Source: CAZNPL01 sp964574815
GTDB taxonomy: Bacteria; Planctomycetota; Phycisphaerae; UBA1845
NCBI GenBank assembly: GCA_964574815.1
Contig: CAZNPL010000007.1
Location: 1-64,000 of the forward strand
Length of the DNA: 64,000 nucleotides
Direction: 5' to 3'
Part shown: in pieces, positions 44,648 to 54,060 of the stretch
Layout of the letters: every line of letters starts with the position of its first letter
Position numbering within the stretch: position 1 is the first letter of the stretch
Position numbers and translations under genes: made by a program
The notes under the pieces: generated by a model
Told to the model about the DNA's origin: nothing
What the model saw: the letters and a program-made list of their open reading frames with translations, nothing else
Databases searched by the model: none

Positions 44648-45655
44648 ATGAGAGCGATGCTGCTTGAACGCCCCGCCCCCGTCGAGACCGCACCTTTGAG
44701 GGTCGGCGAGCTGGAACGGCCGGCGCCGGGCGCGGGCCAACTGCTTGTGAGGGTGCACTGCTGCGGCGTCTGTCACACCGATCTGCACCAAGTCGAGGGT
44801 GAGCTGCCGATGCACCTGCAACCGGTGGTTCCGGGCCATCAGATCGTCGGCCGGGTCGAAGCGACCGGCGACGGCGTCAGCGGCTTTGCGGTCGGCGACC
44901 GAGTGGGCATGGCCTGGCTCCACGAGACGTGCGGTCAATGCCGGTACTGCAAGCGGGGCGACGAGAATCTCTGCGAATCGGCGCGGTTCACAGGCTACGA
45001 CGTCCACGGCGGATACGCCGAGTACACACTGGTCGATCATCGATTCGCCTACGCCCTTCCGGGTACGCTGGACGACGAGCAGACCGCGCCGCTCCTGTGC
45101 GCGGGGATCATCGGGTACCGCTCACTGAGGCTTTCAAACGTTCAGCCCGGCGGCCGCCTGGGACTCTACGGGTTCGGGGCGTCGGCCCACGTGACCATCC
45201 AGATCGCCGTACACCAGAAGATGCAGGTCTACGTGTTCTCGCGCACCGAGGCCCATCGTGACCTCGCTCGCCGGCTGGGGGCCGTCTGGTGTGGCCAAGC
45301 CGAGGCGCAGCCGCCGGAGAAACTTGACGGGTCGATCATTTTCGCACCGGCGGGTGGGATTGTTCCGCACGCGATGGAACATCTCGATCGCGGGGGGACC
45401 TGTGCGCTTGCGGGCATCTACATGTCCGAGATTCCCCCGTTGGACTACGAAAGGCACCTCTACCAGGAGCGTCAACTTCGCAGCGTCACGGCCAGCACGA
45501 GGCGGGACGGGCAGGAATTCCTCGACACTGCGGCCCGGGTGCCTGTGGAAACGACCGTGACGGCGTATCCGCTGGAAAAATCCAATGAGGTCCTGCAGCG
45601 GCTCAAGGACGGCGGGATCGACGGGGCGGCCGTGCTGCGAATTGCCTCCGAGTAG
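44648..45655 (+). CDS. Zinc-dependent alcohol dehydrogenase
   Basis: About 335 residues of the medium-chain dehydrogenase fold. Catalytic zinc ligands in CGVCHTDLHQVEG (near 41-50) and PGHQIVG; structural zinc cysteines in ETCGQCRYCKRGDENLC. NAD-binding LGLYGFGASAH. The sequence fits the TIGR02822-like zinc-binding alcohol dehydrogenase group. The ATG at 44648 is preferred; a GTG 9 nt upstream is the alternative. Acts on an alcohol/aldehyde, substrate not known. TAGAAT at 44633-44638 may be its -10, though it would leave almost no leader. Confidence 0.87.
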   Translation: MRAMLLERPAPVETAPLRVGELERPAPGAGQLLVRVHCCGVCHTDLHQVEGELPMHLQPVVPGHQIVGRVEATGDGVSGFAVGDRVGMAWLHETCGQCRYCKRGDENLCESARFTGYDVHGGYAEYTLVDHRFAYALPGTLDDEQTAPLLCAGIIGYRSLRLSNVQPGGRLGLYGFGASAHVTIQIAVHQKMQVYVFSRTEAHRDLARRLGAVWCGQAEAQPPEKLDGSIIFAPAGGIVPHAMEHLDRGGTCALAGIYMSEIPPLDYERHLYQERQLRSVTASTRRDGQEFLDTAARVPVETTVTAYPLEKSNEVLQRLKDGGIDGAAVLRIASE

Positions 45656-45733
45656 ACGCTGATCGCACGCTACCGCCTCGCTGACGTAACTTGTGAATTC
45701 CGGGCAACTCATGGGCCCCGGACCAGGCTTCGC

Positions 45734-45761
45734 TTGCAATGTGCCCGCTCCGTTGTATCCT
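45734..45761 (+). promoter_or_regulatory. Promoter candidate for the membrane protein at 45813
   Basis: TTGCAA (45734-45739) and TATCCT (45756-45761) are 16 nt apart. The start near 45768 leaves a 45-nt leader before the ATG at 45813, which agrees with using that ATG rather than a start further upstream. Confidence 0.4.
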
Positions 45762-45812
45762 ATCCCTGAACCCGAGATCGACTTGTATCGGAAGCGAAGC
45801 GAGGTCCGTTTC

Positions 45813-46649
45813 ATGGCCAAGACAAAGCGGGGGCCATCCCTGTTCGAGATCCTGCGTAAGGACGGTCCGCCGTCCCAGGATGCCCGTCTGGACGTACCGG
45901 GCTGGTGGTCGCGCGGGGAAGATCGCGGCCGGCAGCGCACCTCGTCGGCACCCCCACCCTCCGAAGGTGTCCGCCCGACGGGCGAGTCGGACGGCAAAGC
46001 CCCCTTGGTGGCGGTGGACGGACCGCGTCTGGTGCTCTCGTTTACCAGTCTGACGGCATCGATGGGCGTTTTGCTGCTCATTGTGGTGATTACCGGGGCG
46101 TTCTTCATCGGCCGGCACCGCGGACTCGTGCTCGGGCGGGCCGAGGGCTTCGCCAGCGGCAAGGCGGCGATCGGGGAAGAGGTGCTGGACGACATCGAGA
46201 AGGCGCGGCGATCCAAGCCGAAAGAAGAGATCTTCGCCGGAATGTCGTCGTCACCGGTTCAGGCCAACAACCCGCAGTCGCTGGCGGCGGTTCCGGCCGG
46301 CCGAAAGGGAGCTCCTGCGGCCGAGCCCGAGGACGGTCCCAAGTGGGTTCGAGGACACACCTACATCGTCGTGCAGGAGTTTCTGGAGACCGATCTCGAA
46401 GAGGCGCGGAAGGCCCGCGAATTTCTTGAAGAGCACGGGGTGGCAACGTCCATCGTGCAATACAGGGGGCGCAGCAAGTACAAATACCGCCTGGTCACGC
46501 AGAAGGGATTCAACTGCGACGACCCGGTTCAAAAGCAGTTGTGTGACGAGTATCATCAGCAGATCCGCAAGCTCGGGGAGCTGTTCGTCAAGGCCGGCGG
46601 GCGGTACGATCTGCAGGGGTATCAGAAGAAGGCGATTGGAACGCCGTAA
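45813..46649 (+). CDS. Membrane protein with SPOR-like C-terminus
   Basis: About 278 residues. A cytosolic N-tail (about 1-70), one membrane helix (about 73-97, ASMGVLLLIVVITGAFFIG) and a periplasmic tail with a compact beta/alpha region from about 180 (YIVVQEFLETDLEEARKAREF, VATSIVQYRGRS) that resembles a SPOR domain of the peptidoglycan-binding type. ATG 45813 follows GAGG about 9 nt upstream. It is 20 bp before the small basic protein gene. Weakly identified. Confidence 0.7.
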   Translation: MAKTKRGPSLFEILRKDGPPSQDARLDVPGWWSRGEDRGRQRTSSAPPPSEGVRPTGESDGKAPLVAVDGPRLVLSFTSLTASMGVLLLIVVITGAFFIGRHRGLVLGRAEGFASGKAAIGEEVLDDIEKARRSKPKEEIFAGMSSSPVQANNPQSLAAVPAGRKGAPAAEPEDGPKWVRGHTYIVVQEFLETDLEEARKAREFLEEHGVATSIVQYRGRSKYKYRLVTQKGFNCDDPVQKQLCDEYHQQIRKLGELFVKAGGRYDLQGYQKKAIGTP

Positions 46650-46669
46650 CGACGGAGTACGACGCGCGA

Positions 46670-46894
46670 ATGTCATTGCACAAGACGCTCAAGAGCAAGA
46701 GTTCCCTGGTCCGACACCGAAACGTCCTGACGCGGGCTGAACGCGTCGAGAAGCTCAAAGAGGAGGATCGCTGGGAGAAGGGCATGGATCCGTTCGGGCT
46801 GCCGAAAGTGGCTCATCGCAAGGCCGCAGTCGGCGGCAAAGCCAAGAAGAAGGCGCAGTCCACCGCTGCTACGGAGGAGAAGCCGGCGAAATAG
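46670..46894 (+). CDS. Small basic protein of the PVC group
   Basis: A 74-residue basic protein (MSLHKTLKSKSSLVRHRNVL...KLKEEDRW, FGLPKV). It fits the Verrucomicrobia/Planctomycetes/Chlamydiae small basic protein family (the TIGR04137 type), thought to be ribosome- or rRNA-associated. This is the strongest taxonomic marker in the window. The Lys/Ala-rich tail is disordered. It is followed by a strong terminator. Confidence 0.9.
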   Translation: MSLHKTLKSKSSLVRHRNVLTRAERVEKLKEEDRWEKGMDPFGLPKVAHRKAAVGGKAKKKAQSTAATEEKPAK

Positions 46895-46943
46895 GTGTGA
46901 GGCGGTGTTCGCTCGCCGTTCAATCTCTGTAATGACTGGGACC

Positions 46944-46978
46944 GGCCGCCGCGGCATGCTCTTGCGGCGGTCTTTTTG
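46944..46978 (+). terminator. Rho-independent terminator after the small basic protein gene
   Basis: Arms GGCCGCCGC (46944-46952) and GCGGCGGTC (46964-46972) make a 9-bp stem with one G-U pair and an 11-nt loop, followed by TTTTT. It ends the transcript of the membrane protein and small basic protein genes and separates them from the aminotransferase gene at 47041. Confidence 0.85.
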
Positions 46979-47040
46979 TTGACAGAGCATCGCGGCCTGC
47001 GCGCCTGGCAACTGCATACGACACGACGGAAGGCATCAGC

Positions 47041-48156
47041 ATGACCGGTCAGAATTACCTCGCCGAAAAAGTGACCACGATTGGTTCGTCCGGGATTCGC
47101 AAAGTCTTCGACCTGGCCGCTTCGATGAAGGACCCGATCGACCTGTCGATGGGCCAACCGGACTTCGCCATCCCCGATCCTGTCAAGCAGGCCGCGATCC
47201 AGGCGATTCGCGACGACCACGGTGGCTACACCGTGACACACGGTCTGCCCGAGTTGCGGGAGCGCATCGATAAGTCGCTGCGTGACGAGTTCGACTGGAA
47301 TCCGACCGTTCTGGTGACGTGCGGCGTGTCGGGTGGGTTGTCGCTGGCGTTCATGTCGTGTCTGAACCCCGGCGACGAAGTGCTGTTCGCCGACCCGTAT
47401 TTCGTTTCGTACAAGCACTTGGTGAACCTGTTCGGCGGCAAGCCCGTGCCGGTTCCGATCTACGACGACTTCAAGCTCGACGCGGCGGCGTTCGAGGCCG
47501 TCGCCACCAAGCGATCGAAAATCCTGCTGATGGACTCGCCGGCCAACCCGACCGGCGTGGTGCACTCGCCCGATGAGATCAAGGGGCTGGCCGAGTTCGC
47601 CCGCAAGCACGACCTGCTGATCATCAGCGACGAGATTTACAACGTGCTGACGTACGACGCACCGGCGGCCAGCCCGGTAACCTACGCTCCGGAGCGAACG
47701 TTGCTGCTGCGCGGATTCGGCAAGAGTTATGGCATGACCGGATGGCGGATGGGGTACGCGGCCGGCCCGGAGGCGATCATCATGCAAATGGCCAAGCTAC
47801 AGCAGTATACGTTCGTGTGCGCCCCGCATCCGGCCCAGCGGGGGTGCATCGTGGCGCTGGACACGGACATGTCGCAGCAGGTCGCCGACTATCGGCGGAA
47901 GCGGGACCTGGCCGTCAGTGAGCTGAAAGACCACTTCCAGTTCGCGCATCCAGCCGGCGGATTCTACGTTTTCCCAAAGATACCGTCGGGTTACGCGACG
48001 GCGACCGAGTTCGTCGAGCAGTCCATCAAGAACAACTGTCTGGTCATTCCCGGCAGCGCGTTCAGCGAGCGCGACACGCACTTCCGCGTGAGTTATGCTG
48101 TGCCCGACGAGCGATTGAAACGGGGCTGCGAGGTGCTGCGCAAGCTGGCCAAGTGA
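47041..48156 (+). CDS. Aspartate-aminotransferase-fold class I/II aminotransferase
   Basis: A 371-residue PLP enzyme (fold type I). Conserved DSPANPTG (substrate-binding region), ISDEIYNVLTYD and the PLP-lysine in LRGFGKSYGMTGWRMGY are visible, and the C-terminal FRVSYAVPDERL carries the carboxylate-binding Arg. Substrate may be aspartate, an aromatic amino acid or a close relative. Its stop overlaps the GTG start used for the HupE-like gene (GTGA). Confidence 0.9.
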   Translation: MTGQNYLAEKVTTIGSSGIRKVFDLAASMKDPIDLSMGQPDFAIPDPVKQAAIQAIRDDHGGYTVTHGLPELRERIDKSLRDEFDWNPTVLVTCGVSGGLSLAFMSCLNPGDEVLFADPYFVSYKHLVNLFGGKPVPVPIYDDFKLDAAAFEAVATKRSKILLMDSPANPTGVVHSPDEIKGLAEFARKHDLLIISDEIYNVLTYDAPAASPVTYAPERTLLLRGFGKSYGMTGWRMGYAAGPEAIIMQMAKLQQYTFVCAPHPAQRGCIVALDTDMSQQVADYRRKRDLAVSELKDHFQFAHPAGGFYVFPKIPSGYATATEFVEQSIKNNCLVIPGSAFSERDTHFRVSYAVPDERLKRGCEVLRKLAK

Positions 48157-49424
48157 GGCGGACCCTTTCAAATCAAAACCGCGACCGAACGGCGGCTGGC
48201 TCAGTGCCGCGACACTGCTCTGTTTGCCGCACTGGCAGCAAGCTGCCAGCGGCACCCGTCGGTCGATCGCCGAAGTCTAAGATCTGGAGGAACCCAGGCC
48301 ACCCGGCCGTTGCGGCGGTTTTGTTTGTTGCGGGGTTATGGCATGCCTCCGCCGCCGTCGCGCACGAGTTTTCGATTACCGACGTGCTCGTGGTGTTCAA
48401 GTCGAACGGCGTCTACCAGATCGACGTAACGGTCGACGTGGACGCTCTGGCGCTGGGCGTCTCATCAACCGCGGATTCGGCCGAGCTGGCCTCGCGATTG
48501 CGCTCCATGCCGACCGATGAGTTCGAGACGTGCGTCGCCCGCGCCCGCCGGACGATGATCCGCCGGACCCGGGTTCGCTTCGACGACACGAAACAAGACC
48601 CGGAAGTCACTTTTCCCGAGTACGGCACGCCGCTGGTCGAGCGATCGGCCGAGCCGACGGTGCTGGGTATCACCGCGCGCCTGACCGGCGTCGTGCCGGA
48701 GGACGCCGCATCGTTCACGTTCGGCGCGTCGCGGGCGTTCGGACCCGTCCACCTGACGATTCTCGACCAAGCCACTGCCACCGGGTTCAAACAGGTGCTG
48801 TCTCCGAGTGAGAACAGTTCACCCTATCGATTCGGCGAACCGGCACCGCCGGTCAATCGTCGGGAGGTGGCCGGGCGGTACCTGGTTCTCGGCTTCGAGC
48901 ACATTCTGCCGAAGGGGCTGGATCACATTCTGTTCGTGCTGGGGCTGTTCCTGCTGAGCACGAAGCTGCGGCCGCTGCTGTGGCAGGTGACGGCGTTCAC
49001 GCTGGCCCATTCGGTGACGCTGGCGATGTCGACGTACGGCGTGTTCTCGCTGCCGTCGAGCGTGGTCGAACCGCTGATCGCGCTGTCCATCGCGTACGTG
49101 GCCGTAGAGAACATTGTGACCAGCGAGCTCAAGCCATGGCGGCCATTCGTCGTGTTCGCGTTCGGGCTGCTGCACGGATTGGGCTTTGCGGGCGTGTTGA
49201 AGGAATTGGGCCTGCCGCGGGGCGAGTTCCTGACGGCGCTGGTGACGTTCAATGTCGGCGTAGAGTTCGGCCAGTTATGCGTCGTGCTGCTGGCGTTCGC
49301 GACGATCGGGTTGTTCAGAAACAGCCGGCACTACCGCCGCTGGGCCGTGATCCCGGCTTCGACGTTGATCGCCCTGGTCGGCGTGTACTGGGCCGTAACA
49401 CGGGCGCTGCCGGGCATTTTCTGA
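48153..49424 (+). CDS. HupE/UreJ-family membrane protein
   Basis: Up to 423 residues. The C-terminal part (about 250-415) has six or seven membrane helices with the family's FEHILPKGLDHILFVLGLFLL and LHGLGFAGVL; these proteins act as nickel/cobalt transporters or accessory proteins. The periplasmic N-part follows a signal peptide (AVAAVLFVAGLWHASAAVA). The start is unsure: the GTG at 48153 is coupled (GTGA) to the previous gene, but palindromic repeat E (48229-48256) would then be translated, so the true start may lie later (a GTG at 48204 or an alternative codon near 48300). Confidence 0.75.
   Translation: MRRTLSNQNRDRTAAGSVPRHCSVCRTGSKLPAAPVGRSPKSKIWRNPGHPAVAAVLFVAGLWHASAAVAHEFSITDVLVVFKSNGVYQIDVTVDVDALALGVSSTADSAELASRLRSMPTDEFETCVARARRTMIRRTRVRFDDTKQDPEVTFPEYGTPLVERSAEPTVLGITARLTGVVPEDAASFTFGASRAFGPVHLTILDQATATGFKQVLSPSENSSPYRFGEPAPPVNRREVAGRYLVLGFEHILPKGLDHILFVLGLFLLSTKLRPLLWQVTAFTLAHSVTLAMSTYGVFSLPSSVVEPLIALSIAYVAVENIVTSELKPWRPFVVFAFGLLHGLGFAGVLKELGLPRGEFLTALVTFNVGVEFGQLCVVLLAFATIGLFRNSRHYRRWAVIPASTLIALVGVYWAVTRALPGIF
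48229..48256. repeat. Dispersed palindromic repeat, copy E
   Basis: CTGGCAGC (48232-48239) and GCTGCCAG (48242-48249) form a perfect 8-bp hairpin with a 2-nt loop, ending GGCACCC like copies B-D. It lies in the ambiguous N-terminal part of the HupE-like gene, which argues that translation starts after it or that the element was inserted into coding sequence. Confidence 0.55.
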
Positions 49425-49463
49425 TTCAAACCGTATCGATGCGGATCCGGGCGGGGCCACACG

Positions 49464-50915
49464 TCACGTCTTCCTGATCGTCCCGAATGCGGCCAGGGCG
49501 CGTTCCCTTGCTTCGCCGTGGTCGACGATCGGCTTGGGATAGTCGCGGCCGAGTTTGATGCCGGCGTCGGCGAGTGTGCCTTCGGGCGCTTCCCATGGAC
49601 AGTGAATGTATTGCGTCGGCAACGGAGCGAGTTCCGGCACCCATTGGCGCACGTACTCTCCGTTTGGATCGTACTTCTTGCCCTGGAGGATGGGGTTGAA
49701 GATTCTAAAGTAGGGCGCGGCGTCCGCTCCGCAGCCGGCCGTCCACTGCCAGCCGAGCGTGTTGTTGGCCAGGTCCGCGTCGACCAGCGTGTCCCAGAAC
49801 CACTCAGCTCCGTGCTGCCACGGGATAAGCAAGTGCTTTACCAGAAACGAGGCCACGATCATCCGCACCCGGTTGTGCATCCATCCGATCGCCCAGAGTT
49901 GCCGCATCCCGGCGTCGACAATGGGATAGCCGGTTTCGCCGCGCTGCCAGGCGCGAAGGCCTTTTTTGTCGCTCATCCAGGGAAACCGAGCAAACTCGTC
50001 TCTCAACGGCTCTTCAGTGGTATAAGGAAAATGATAAAGCAAATGATGGGCGAACTCGCGCCAACCCAGTTCAGCCAGAAAGACGCGGGCTGACTCTTTG
50101 GAAGACTTACTGGAGTAAAGCGCGGCACGTCCCTTGACAGCCCCCCAGACCTGCCGGGGACTGATTTCGCCGTAGTGCAGGTGGGGCGAGAGCCGGGAGC
50201 TGCCGTCCATGTCCGGCCGGTTGCGACCCTCGCTGTATTGTCGAAGCGCCTCGTCGAGGAATTCCTGCAGTCGCGTTTCGGCGCCCTCGGAGCCGGGCGT
50301 CCATGCATTTCGAATGTCAGCGTCCCAGTTGACCTTCGGCTCCAGTGCAAGGTCGGAAAGCTCGACGCCTTCGGGCCATTGTCGCGGGCGCGCGAGTCGT
50401 TCGGGAGCCGGCAGTGGCTCCGCAGGATCGCCCGAGCCCAGGCACGCTTTCCAGAACGCCGTGAAGACGCGATAGGGCGAGCCGTCCTTGGTCTCGATCT
50501 CCCACGGTTCGTACAGCAACGCACCATTGAAACTGGCGACCTCGATGTCGTCGGAGGCGAGGCCGGATTTGACGACTTTGTCACGCTCGACGATGGCCGG
50601 CTCGTAGCGTCGATTCCAATACACCGTATTGGCCTGCATTTCGCGAATCAGATATCGCAGCTCTTTCAGGCTCTCGCCCCGGCGAATGATCAGCCGGCTG
50701 CCGAGTTGTCGGAGGTCCTTGCCGAGGCTTTCCAGAGATTGACGCAGCCAAAGGCGGCTCGCGGCACCGGGCATCCAATCGCCCTCCGCGTGCGGCGCGT
50801 GGATGTAGACGGGAATTACGGCGTTGCCGCGGTCGGCGGCGGCCTGTAAAGCAGGATTGTCCTGGACCCGCAGGTCCTGCCGGAACCAGACGATCGTACG
50901 ATTGGGATCGGCCAT
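49464..50915 (-). CDS. phrB: Class I DNA photolyase
   Basis: A 483-residue cyclobutane pyrimidine dimer photolyase that uses blue light through FAD and an antenna. N-terminal alpha/beta domain (RTIVWFRQDLRVQDNPAL), FAD-binding region (LGWREFAHHLLYHFPYT; WQRGETGYPIVDAGMRQLW; MHNRVRMIVASFLVKHLL; WQWTAGCGADAAPYFRIFNP). Length and motif order are normal. It is convergent with the HupE-like gene with 39 bp between. Confidence 0.93.
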   Translation of the reverse strand: MADPNRTIVWFRQDLRVQDNPALQAAADRGNAVIPVYIHAPHAEGDWMPGAASRLWLRQSLESLGKDLRQLGSRLIIRRGESLKELRYLIREMQANTVYWNRRYEPAIVERDKVVKSGLASDDIEVASFNGALLYEPWEIETKDGSPYRVFTAFWKACLGSGDPAEPLPAPERLARPRQWPEGVELSDLALEPKVNWDADIRNAWTPGSEGAETRLQEFLDEALRQYSEGRNRPDMDGSSRLSPHLHYGEISPRQVWGAVKGRAALYSSKSSKESARVFLAELGWREFAHHLLYHFPYTTEEPLRDEFARFPWMSDKKGLRAWQRGETGYPIVDAGMRQLWAIGWMHNRVRMIVASFLVKHLLIPWQHGAEWFWDTLVDADLANNTLGWQWTAGCGADAAPYFRIFNPILQGKKYDPNGEYVRQWVPELAPLPTQYIHCPWEAPEGTLADAGIKLGRDYPKPIVDHGEARERALAAFGTIRKT

Positions 50916-51017
50916 AACCGGTAATGGTAGCGGGCAGCAGCAGCACCGGCTCGTAGAAATCGAAGAAATCTGAGGCCGGGGATCGCAACCGCATGGCGCG
51001 GTTTCTCACTGACAGGG

Positions 51018-51974
51018 CTACTGGGTGCAGGAGCCTCCGCCGAGGACGCAGAACTTGGCGCAGTGGGGATGGTTGAGCTTTACGTCACCGCGGGCATCGG
51101 CCAGCGTCTCGCCCATCTCGAACCGCTCGTCATAGGCGATCAGCGTGCAGGCCATCACGACGGGGCGTGTCGCTCCCTTCCGCCTCACTACCATGCGCGA
51201 TTCGGAGCACATGACGTCATCCGGCGACTTGCCGAGGATGGCCCAGCAGCGCGTGGTGATCTCAGGAACGTCAGCGGTCTCGTCCATCTCCGGCAAAAAC
51301 ACGGTCTGATGGGCGTCCCCCGCGTCGATACTCACACCCAGCTCGCGGAACAATCGCTCGTAGCCGCGGCGCTCGTCCGCCTCTTCCTCGCCCCAGCAGG
51401 TGCGCCCGGCCACCGAGATGTTGAAGCCATGCTCCGTGAGCCAGCGTAGCCCGCGAATCGTCGGTTCCCAAGTGTCAGGGCCACGCTCCTTTTCGTGCAG
51501 CTCACGGCTGTAGTGATCGATCGAGACGCGGATCAGGAGCTTTGATGAAAAGCGCCGCTGGAGATCGATCAGCCGATCGCCCCAGCGTTGCATGGGCCGC
51601 ATCGCATTGGTCAGCACCAGCACCTCGAAACCGCGTGAGAGAGAGTCTTCGAGTATGGCGAGGATTTCCGGGTTCATGAACGGCTCGCCGCCGGTGAACC
51701 CGATCTGCCGCGTGCCGAGGTGGTCGCGCTCGATTTCGTCGAGGTACGACCGCACGTCGGCCGCCGGGAGATAGACCAGGCAATCGTTGCGCGGACTGGA
51801 CTCGATGTAGCAGTTGGCGCACGTGATGTTGCACAGCGTTCCGGTGTTGAACCACAACGTGTCCAGTTTGCGCAGCGGGACGAACGCCCGCGGCTCACCG
51901 GTGGCCGTTGTTTCAGGATTCTCAAACTTCGCGCGTACTGGGTGGGTCGTGCTCGGTTCGGTCATGCTGTTCAT
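51018..51974 (-). CDS. Radical SAM protein of unknown substrate
   Basis: A 318-residue radical SAM enzyme with C-x3-C-x2-C in GTLCNITCANCYIE and the following IGFTGGEPFMNPE. The C-terminal CAKFCVLGGGSCTQ could bind an additional cluster or be a recognition tail. An ATG at 51974 has GGAG only 3 nt upstream; the second ATG at 51965 has a better spacing, so either start is possible. It lies next to the trp operon but on the same strand after it; a link is not shown. Confidence 0.85.
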   Translation of the reverse strand: MNSMTEPSTTHPVRAKFENPETTATGEPRAFVPLRKLDTLWFNTGTLCNITCANCYIESSPRNDCLVYLPAADVRSYLDEIERDHLGTRQIGFTGGEPFMNPEILAILEDSLSRGFEVLVLTNAMRPMQRWGDRLIDLQRRFSSKLLIRVSIDHYSRELHEKERGPDTWEPTIRGLRWLTEHGFNISVAGRTCWGEEEADERRGYERLFRELGVSIDAGDAHQTVFLPEMDETADVPEITTRCWAILGKSPDDVMCSESRMVVRRKGATRPVVMACTLIAYDERFEMGETLADARGDVKLNHPHCAKFCVLGGGSCTQ

Positions 51975-52036
51975 CTTCTCCGAGTAGCAATATCATCTTT
52001 CCACCTGTAACGGTTTAGCGTCTCCTTGCCAGACTA

Positions 52037-52645
52037 TCAAGAAAACGACGTTGCAGGAGAAGATATTCCAGGCGTTCTGTGAAGGCTGTCCAACCAGTTG
52101 CTGATGAGCTGCATCCCGGGCGCGGTGAGGATGGATTCCGGGTGAAACTGGACGCCCTCGGCCGGGAAGGTGCGGTGGCGGATGCCCATCAGCACGCCGT
52201 CGGCCGACGTGGCGCTGGCTGCCAGACAGTCCGGCAGTGTGTCCGGATCGATGACCAGGGAATGATAGCGGGTGGCCTCAAAGGGATTGGGAAGGTCTGT
52301 AAACACGTTTTGGCCGTCGTGGTGAATTCGGGCGGTTTTGCCGTGGACGACGCTTCGGCCGCGGACGATTACAGCGCCGTAAGCGGCGCCCAAGGCCTGG
52401 TGGCCGAGACAAACGCCAAGGATCGGTACGGAGGGAGCGAGTTCTCGAATCAGCGGAACGGAGATGCCGGCCTGGTCGGGCGTGCCCGGTCCCGGTGAAA
52501 TGACGATTCCCCGCGGGCGGAGCCGGGCGACGTCATCCACGGTGACCGCGTCATTGCGAAAGACCTGCAGATCGGCCCCGAGCACACCGAGGTATTGCAC
52601 GAGGTTGAAAACGAACGAGTCGTAGTTGTCGATCACGACGATCAT
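52037..52645 (-). CDS. trpG: Anthranilate synthase component II (glutamine amidotransferase)
   Basis: A 202-residue class I amidotransferase that supplies ammonia from glutamine to TrpE. Catalytic Cys in GVCLGHQALG and the His-Glu region FPAEGVQFHPES are present; the start MIVVIDNYDSFVFNLVQYLG is typical. It is the last gene of the trp operon, overlapping trpE by 4 nt. Confidence 0.94.
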   Translation of the reverse strand: MIVVIDNYDSFVFNLVQYLGVLGADLQVFRNDAVTVDDVARLRPRGIVISPGPGTPDQAGISVPLIRELAPSVPILGVCLGHQALGAAYGAVIVRGRSVVHGKTARIHHDGQNVFTDLPNPFEATRYHSLVIDPDTLPDCLAASATSADGVLMGIRHRTFPAEGVQFHPESILTAPGMQLISNWLDSLHRTPGISSPATSFS

Positions 52646-54060
52646 GCGGCGCCTCGCAGATCGGCGATGGCCTGGACGATCGCTTTCGCTTTGTGCAGCG
52701 TCTCCTCGTATTCGCGCTGCGGGTCGGAGTCGGCCACGATGCCCGCGCCGGACTGCACGTATCCGCGCCCCGCGTGGATCACAATGGTTCGGATCGTGAT
52801 GCAGGTGTCCATGTTGCCGTTGAGGCCGAAGTAGCCGATAGCGCCGGCGTAGATCCCACGGCGGGTCCGCTCCAATGCATCGATGATCTCCATCGCGCGC
52901 ACCTTCGGCGCGCCCGACACCGTGCCGGCCGGAAACGCCGCGCCGAAGAGATCGACGGCGTCGCGGCCCGGCGCGAGCCTGCCTTCGACCTGCGAAACCA
53001 GATGCATCACCCGGGCGAAACGCTCCACCTCCAGCAATTTCACGGTCTGCACCGAGCCGTATTCACACACGCGGCCAAGGTCGTTGCGGGCAAGGTCGAC
53101 CAGCATCACGTGCTCCGCCCGTTCCTTCTCGTCCGCTCGCAAGTCCGCTTCATGCCGCTCGTCGAGGCGCTCGTCACCGGTACAAGGGCGCGTTCCGGCG
53201 AGCGGACGAACGGTGGCCAGTCTCCCATCGAGCCGCACCATGGTCTCGGGCGACGAGCCGATCACGCGCAGGTCGCCGAATTGGAGATAGTACATGTACG
53301 GCGACGGGTTGGTGCGGCAGAGGGCGTCGTAGAGGCTGAACGAATCGGCGGGTGGGGTGAACTCGAAGCGTTGCGACAGCACCACCTGAAAGATGTCGCC
53401 ACTGTAAATGTACTCCTTCGCACACCGTACCGCGCGAAGAAATTCGCTCTTCTCAATCGAAGGAACCGGTTCGCCGATCGAAAGGCCAACAGTTGAATCG
53501 CCGGGAACTTCGGTCGGCATGGCTACAGTTGCACGATTGGCCAGAACATCCTCTATTTCTTTGATCCGGCGCGCCCCATCGTTGTAAACAAGAATGTCGG
53601 CGTCGCCGGAAAGGTGATCAAATACAACGAGTTCGCCGGGATAAATCAAATAGAGATCCGGCAGGCCTAGACCGTCCTCAACAGTGTCCGACACCCGTTC
53701 GAATAAACGAACCGCGTCGTAGGCGCAATAGCCCACGGCACCGCCGGAGAAGGCGGGCACCGCTGGAAGTCCGGCCGGTGCCGCGATCGTGGCCCGCAGA
53801 ACGTCGAAAGGGTTGCCCACCGTGCAGTGCCTTTGACCGGCGGTTTGGAGTGTGCAGTCACCGCCGCGTGCGGTCAGGATGGCGCAAGGCCTGCCCCCCA
53901 GGAACGAGAACCGTCCGAGCCGCCCGTGTCCCGATAGCGACTCGTAGAGGAAGGCGTATTCGTCGCCGCCGTAGAGCGCCTTGAACAGATCGCGCGGGGC
54001 GGTGTTGAATCGTCGCCGGCGGTGCAGCGATGGTCGGTCATATACCGCGGAGGTCGTCAT
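52642..54060 (-). CDS. trpE: Anthranilate synthase component I
   Basis: A 472-residue enzyme that makes anthranilate from chorismate with ammonia from TrpG. The chorismate-binding C-terminal domain is intact (IGSSPETMVRLDG; RPLAGTRPCTGDE; AGTVSGAPKVRAMEII), and the N-terminal FLYESLSGHGRLGRFSFLG may contribute to tryptophan feedback. It lies between aroF and trpG with 4-nt overlaps on both sides, unlike the more common early position in a trp operon. Confidence 0.94.
   Translation of the reverse strand: MTTSAVYDRPSLHRRRRFNTAPRDLFKALYGGDEYAFLYESLSGHGRLGRFSFLGGRPCAILTARGGDCTLQTAGQRHCTVGNPFDVLRATIAAPAGLPAVPAFSGGAVGYCAYDAVRLFERVSDTVEDGLGLPDLYLIYPGELVVFDHLSGDADILVYNDGARRIKEIEDVLANRATVAMPTEVPGDSTVGLSIGEPVPSIEKSEFLRAVRCAKEYIYSGDIFQVVLSQRFEFTPPADSFSLYDALCRTNPSPYMYYLQFGDLRVIGSSPETMVRLDGRLATVRPLAGTRPCTGDERLDERHEADLRADEKERAEHVMLVDLARNDLGRVCEYGSVQTVKLLEVERFARVMHLVSQVEGRLAPGRDAVDLFGAAFPAGTVSGAPKVRAMEIIDALERTRRGIYAGAIGYFGLNGNMDTCITIRTIVIHAGRGYVQSGAGIVADSDPQREYEETLHKAKAIVQAIADLRGAA

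Noticed and set aside
46985..47040. Promoter for the aminotransferase from TTGACA at 46979-46984
   Set aside because: No -10 lies at 16-18 nt; the match is just downstream of the terminator T-run and is probably chance.
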